Source: DASUPK01 sp963774305 (lineage in GTDB: Bacteria; Actinomycetota; Thermoleophilia; Solirubrobacterales; 70-9). Taken from it: a stretch of 64,000 nt of DNA. Every line of letters starts with the position of its first letter. Positions within the stretch are counted from its first letter, which is position 1. The notes beneath the pieces were generated by a model. The model saw only the letters and a program-made list of their open reading frames with translations. It was not told the DNA's origin and ran no database searches. Positions 60,587 through 64,000 of the stretch are shown piece after piece. Both the position numbers and the translations under genes were made by a program. The stretch is taken from assembly GCA_963774305.1 (NCBI GenBank), contig CAVZEM010000009.1, positions 186,001 to 250,000 of the forward strand. The letters are read 5' to 3'.

Positions 60587-60670
60587 GGCTTACGCGAGGC
60601 CGTTTTGACAGCCGTGATGGTCGGGAGTGCGGGGCGGAGCGTCCTCCACCCCGCAATCTTCCCTGTTACG

Positions 60671-61135
60671 TCACTTCTTCTTGCACTTCTTGGCCGCGAC
60701 CGCGGACTTCTTGCCCTTCTTCTTGCACTTCTTCTTCCCGGGGGTCGTCGCCGAGGGCGTTACCCCGACCCCGGTGAGCGGAGCTTGCGGTTCGGACGAA
60801 CTCGCCGAGCCACGCAGGGTGCCCGACTTCGATCCGGGGCTCGTCGGCGCGAAGACCACCGATGCCGTGCAGGTCCCGTTCGGCGGCAAAGTGCCTCCGC
60901 AGTTACCGGGCGTTACACGGAAGTCGTCGGAATTGAAGACCTCCGGGAACGGGTCGTAGTTGCTCACCGAGCTTGCCTTCAGCGTGAACGACTTCGGCGC
61001 GCTACTGGCGCCGATGGCGACCTGGCCGAAGTTGAAGCTGGACGGGGTCCAGGTCTCGCCCGCGGCGGCAGCGTTGACGGCCATCGCCACGAGCAGCCCC
61101 ACGACCAACGATGAGAGGAGGACGAGTCTGCGCAT
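60671..61135 (-). CDS. secreted protein with ASH/choice-of-anchor-D-like domain
   Basis: A 154-residue protein with a signal peptide (MRRLVLLSSLVVGLLVAMAVNAAAAG). An immunoglobulin-like domain of the ASH/HYDIN kind follows (TWTPSSFNFGQVAIGASSAPKSFTLKASS, then DFRVTPGNCGGTLPPNGTCTASVVFAPTSPGSKSGTLRGS) with a Cys pair. The tail consists of Lys runs (KKKCKKKGKK, KKCKKK). The basic tail could bind teichoic acids or other anionic wall polymers. The ATG has AAGGGAGAAG in front. Confidence 0.8.
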   Translation of the reverse strand: MRRLVLLSSLVVGLLVAMAVNAAAAGETWTPSSFNFGQVAIGASSAPKSFTLKASSVSNYDPFPEVFNSDDFRVTPGNCGGTLPPNGTCTASVVFAPTSPGSKSGTLRGSASSSEPQAPLTGVGVTPSATTPGKKKCKKKGKKSAVAAKKCKKK

Positions 61136-61236
61136 GCTTCTCCCTTGATCGCCCCCTGTAGCTGCTGACCCTCTCAGCACCCTTCGCCGAACGCAATAGT
61201 CAGTTTTGCCCATATCCGCCCGACCGCGCCCAGGCC

Positions 61237-62613
61237 ATGCCGTCAGAATTGGCCCTCGCCATGAGGGCTGACGCCGAAAACTCAGGTTCGGTGGATGTAA
61301 GGGCGCGCGACAGCGCGACCCGTGATGTGACGGACCCGATCGCGGCCTCGCCGGTCTACCCGGCGGGCTCACGCGTGAACGAGCGCGGCCATCTCGAGAT
61401 CGCCGGCTGCGACGTGGTCGAGCTCGCCGAGCGCTTCGGCACGCCCGCCTACGTCTACGCCGAGGACGACATCCGCCAGCGCGCCGAGGAATACACGCGC
61501 GCCTTCGCGGAGCGCACGGACGCCTTCGAAGTGATCTACGCGAGCAAGGCGTTTCCCTGCACGGCCGTATATCGGCTGATGCGCGACGCCGGTCTCTCCG
61601 TGGACGTGGCCTCCGGCGGCGAGCTCCACATGGCTCTGGCCGCCGGGTTCGACCCGGCGCTGATCCACATGCACGGCAACAACAAGACCGAGCGGGAGCT
61701 CCGTTACGCGTTCGACTCAGGGGTCGGCCATCTGATCCTCGACTCGTTCGACGAGATCGAGCTCGCGGACCGCCTGCTGGACCGTCCACAGAAGGTGCTG
61801 ATCCGGGTGACGCCCGGGATCAAGCCCTCGACCCACGACTACGTCCAGACGGGCCAGCTCGACTCGAAGTTCGGCTTTGGCCTCGCCGACCGGCTCGCAG
61901 AGCGGGCCGTGGAGCGGGTGCGCGACTCCGCGAACCTGGAGCTGGTCGGCCTGCACGCCCACATCGGCTCCCAGATCTTCGAGCTCGAGCCCTACGTGAA
62001 GGCGATCGAGGTGATCGCCGACTTCTGCGACTCCGTCGGCCTGCAGCCGGAGCTGCTCAATGTCGGCGGTGGTCTCGGGATCGCCTACCTGGACACCGAC
62101 GAGCCGCCGTCGATCGAGGACTACGTCGAGGTCAAGGTCCGCGGCGTCCAGCGGGTCTTCGACCCCGCGCCGAGGATCCTGGTCGAGCCGGGCCGCTCAC
62201 TGGTCGGCAACGCGGGCGTGACCGCCTATCGCGTCGGGACGGTCAAGGAGATCCCGGGCGTGCGGACCTACGTCGCCGTCGACGGAGGCATGTCGGACAA
62301 CCTGCGCCCGATGCTCTACGGATCCCGGTACGAGGCGGTGATCGCCGACCGGCCCGCCGAGACGCCGGAGACGCTAGCGACGATCGCAGGGATGCACTGC
62401 GAGTCCGGCGACGTCCTCGTTCGCGATACCGACCTGGCCGCTCCTCGCGTCGGCGACGTCCTCGTGACCCCCGCGACGGGGGCGTACGGGCACGCGATGG
62501 CGAACAACTACAACGGCGTGCCCAGGCCGCCGGTGATCTTCTGCCGCGAAGGCGAGGCGAGGGTCGTCGTTCGCCGCGAGACGTGGGACGACCTGCTGGC
62601 CAGGGACGAGTGA
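61237..62613 (+). CDS. lysA: diaminopimelate decarboxylase
   Basis: LysA decarboxylates meso-diaminopimelate to lysine with PLP. The 458-residue protein has the PLP Lys in VIYASKAFPC, the HAHIGSQIFE loop, LNVGGGLGI, ILVEPGRSLVGNAG, and MHCESGDVL with the Cys of the second subunit's active site. ATGAYGHAMANNYNG follows. The N-terminal 50 residues are an extension. The ATG at 61237 and the one at 61261 are both possible. It overlaps hom by one base (TGATG), so lysine and threonine/methionine branches are co-expressed. Confidence 0.95.
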   Translation: MPSELALAMRADAENSGSVDVRARDSATRDVTDPIAASPVYPAGSRVNERGHLEIAGCDVVELAERFGTPAYVYAEDDIRQRAEEYTRAFAERTDAFEVIYASKAFPCTAVYRLMRDAGLSVDVASGGELHMALAAGFDPALIHMHGNNKTERELRYAFDSGVGHLILDSFDEIELADRLLDRPQKVLIRVTPGIKPSTHDYVQTGQLDSKFGFGLADRLAERAVERVRDSANLELVGLHAHIGSQIFELEPYVKAIEVIADFCDSVGLQPELLNVGGGLGIAYLDTDEPPSIEDYVEVKVRGVQRVFDPAPRILVEPGRSLVGNAGVTAYRVGTVKEIPGVRTYVAVDGGMSDNLRPMLYGSRYEAVIADRPAETPETLATIAGMHCESGDVLVRDTDLAAPRVGDVLVTPATGAYGHAMANNYNGVPRPPVIFCREGEARVVVRRETWDDLLARDE

Positions 62614-63839
62614 TGACCGAGACTGTGAACGTCGGCATCCTCGGGAAGGGGACGGTTGGGTCAGCGTTCCGCCAGCTGCTCAATGAGCGCGCCGACATGG
62701 TCGAGGAGGTCTCCGGCCGGCGCCCCCGGGTGAGCGGCGTCCTCAGCAGCAAGCAGGGCGACTTCGACCGCATCCTTTCGCGCAGCGACATCGTCGTCGA
62801 GCTGATCGGCGGCATCGATCCGGCGCTCGACTACGTCACCCGGGCCCTCAAGGAGGGAAGGCACGTGGTGACGGCCAACAAGCAGCTGCTCGCCCAGCAC
62901 GGGGAGGAGCTCGTGGCCGCCGCGCGCGAGGGCGGTGCTCAGCTTCGGTTCGAGGCGGCGGTCGCGGGAGCGATCCCGGTGATCCGCGTGGTCCAGGAGA
63001 GCCTCGGCGCGATCCCGATCGCGAAGGTCTCCGGGATCGTCAACGGGACGACGAACTACATCCTCACCGAGATGGCGCGCAGCGGCCTCTCCTATGAGGA
63101 GGCGCTGAAGCAGGCGCAGGACCTCGGCTATGCAGAGGCCGATCCGACCGACGACGTGGGCGGCGCGGACGCGGCGGCGAAGATGGCGATCCTCGCGCGG
63201 CTCGCGTTCGGCGCCCCGGTCGAGCTCAAGGACGTTCCCTACGAGGGGATCGAGCGGGTCAAGCCCGACGACATCGCCTACGCGAAGGAGCTCGGTCTCT
63301 CGCTGAAGCTGCTCGGGGTTGCCGAGCGGGTCGGCGAGGGCGAGATCAGCGTCCGAGTCTTCCCCTGCTTCCTCTATCCAGGGCACCCGCTGTCGCCGAT
63401 CTCCGGCCCGTTCAACGCGGTGATGGTCGAGTCCCCGGCGATCACCGAGATCACCATGTCCGGCCCAGGCGCCGGCGGCCCAGAGACCGCAGCGGCGGTT
63501 CTCGGCGACGTCGTCTCCGTGGTCGGTGGCGGGTCGCCGCTCTTCGAGGAGAACGCGAAGCTGAAGGTCGCCAAGGACGTCGAGATGGCCTTCTACCTCC
63601 ACCTCGAGGTCGATGACCGTCCCGGCGTGCTCGCCCAGGTCGCCGAGGTGCTCGGCGACAACGAGGTCTCTGTGCGGAGTGTGGTCCAGCGCGGCCTCGG
63701 TGGAGAGGCGCAGCTGATCATGGTCATGCACCCGGTGAGTGAGAAGAGGTTCGCAGCGGCCCTGAAGCGAATCGCCAAGCTGAAGTTCCTGCGCTCGCCA
63801 CCTCGCTCGATCCGGGTGATCGAGGAAGAGTTCGGCTAG
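62613..63839 (+). CDS. hom: homoserine dehydrogenase
   Basis: Hom reduces aspartate semialdehyde to homoserine, the branch point to threonine and methionine. The 408-residue protein has the NAD loop GILGKGTVGSAF and ALKEGRHVVTANKQLLAQHG with the catalytic Lys. SGIVNGTTNYILTEM, GYAEADPTDDVGGADAAAKMAILARLAFG and a C-terminal ACT domain from about residue 330 (FYLHLEVDDRPGVLAQVAEVLGDNEVSVRSV) for feedback control complete it. ATG overlaps the lysA stop. Confidence 0.96.
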   Translation: MTETVNVGILGKGTVGSAFRQLLNERADMVEEVSGRRPRVSGVLSSKQGDFDRILSRSDIVVELIGGIDPALDYVTRALKEGRHVVTANKQLLAQHGEELVAAAREGGAQLRFEAAVAGAIPVIRVVQESLGAIPIAKVSGIVNGTTNYILTEMARSGLSYEEALKQAQDLGYAEADPTDDVGGADAAAKMAILARLAFGAPVELKDVPYEGIERVKPDDIAYAKELGLSLKLLGVAERVGEGEISVRVFPCFLYPGHPLSPISGPFNAVMVESPAITEITMSGPGAGGPETAAAVLGDVVSVVGGGSPLFEENAKLKVAKDVEMAFYLHLEVDDRPGVLAQVAEVLGDNEVSVRSVVQRGLGGEAQLIMVMHPVSEKRFAAALKRIAKLKFLRSPPRSIRVIEEEFG

Positions 63840-63848
63840 GCCGCGGCC

Positions 63849-64000
63849 ATGCCCACCCCGCTGATCGAGCGCTATCGCGACCGCCTCCCCCTCGAGGACG
63901 GGGATCCCGTGGTCACCCTGAACGAGGGGTCGACTCCGTTGATCCACTCGCCCCGGCTCTCCGAGCGGGTGGAGGCCGACATCTATCTGAAGTTCGAGGG
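63849..64000 (+). CDS. thrC: threonine synthase (5' part)
   Basis: The first 50 codons of the gene, cut by the window end. PTPLIERYRDRLPLEDGDPVVTLNEGSTPLIHSPRLSERVEADIYLKFEG matches the N-terminus of PLP-dependent threonine synthase; the PLP Lys lies further on. It starts with ATG nine bases after the hom stop, completing a lysA-hom-thrC order that is frequent in actinobacteria. Confidence 0.9.
   Translation, partial: MPTPLIERYRDRLPLEDGDPVVTLNEGSTPLIHSPRLSERVEADIYLKFE

Noticed and set aside
1..64000. CRISPR arrays, insertion sequences, prophage or integrative elements
   Set aside because: No regularly spaced direct repeats, transposase, integrase or phage genes were seen; the tRNA-Thr gene is intact with no nearby duplicate of its 3' end.

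Overview
The window is 64 kb of chromosome from a very GC-rich Gram-positive-type bacterium. My best inference is an actinobacterium of the Thermoleophilia/Solirubrobacterales kind. The grounds are CarD, an F420-type luciferase-like oxidoreductase, paired ECF sigma and anti-sigma genes, an AbiEi-DUF559 gene, many leaderless-looking promoters, and a Bacillus-type SigH locus. No database search was possible, so the lineage remains an inference. There is no rRNA operon, prophage, insertion sequence or CRISPR array. One tRNA gene, tRNA-Thr(UGU), is present.

Region 1 (1-36.7 kb) is a stretched version of an ancient housekeeping block. In order it carries the end of ftsH, folP, folB, folK, coaX, a dus gene, greA, lysS, clpC, radA, disA, carD, ispD, kup, ispF, cysS, rlmB and a sigH-like sigma gene. 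The same backbone is known from Bacillus subtilis, from ftsH through folPBK, dusB, lysS, clpC, radA, disA, ispD, ispF, cysS and rlmB to sigH. Between the conserved genes sit lineage-specific ones: alpha/beta hydrolases, a GST, a diguanylate cyclase, an aldo/keto reductase, an acyl-CoA synthetase, a long coiled-coil protein, a lipid operon (SCP2-hydrolase, acyltransferase, SRPBCC), and a MarR-controlled YceI/flavin-reductase module. DisA (c-di-AMP synthesis) and Kup (K+ uptake, a known c-di-AMP target class) lie 1.3 kb apart.

Region 2 (36.7-49.7 kb) holds the tRNA, an iron-type alcohol dehydrogenase, a single-polypeptide PlsC-GpsA fusion that would link the first steps of phospholipid synthesis, two ECF sigma modules, a rhomboid protease with a B-box-like zinc finger, a pterin dehydratase, a CBS-domain membrane protein and an M28 lipoprotein.

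Region 3 (48.8-57.7 kb) is fatty-acid beta-oxidation: 3-hydroxyacyl-CoA dehydrogenase, thiolase and acyl-CoA dehydrogenase. The last two share a nearly identical TGACT/AGTCA operator, which suggests one TetR/FadR-like regulator. A cupredoxin lipoprotein, a DNA glycosylase, an F420-type oxidoreductase, an MBL hydrolase and a membrane-anchored CWB2-like protein lie among them.

Region 4 (57.8-64 kb) is cell envelope (M23 peptidase, a low-complexity single-pass membrane protein, an ASH-domain secreted protein), then the lysA-hom-thrC aspartate-family amino-acid cluster, cut by the window end.

The points most worth following are these: (i) several genes whose conserved N-terminus extends upstream of every ATG/GTG/TTG, implying CTG, ATT or ATC starts; (ii) two families of dispersed palindromic repeats, one of 80 bp and one with covarying stems around fixed flanks; (iii) structured leaders before greA, carD and sigH, and a 17-bp hairpin on the start of the AbiEi-DUF559 gene; (iv) the PlsC-GpsA fusion; (v) a shared beta-oxidation operator.
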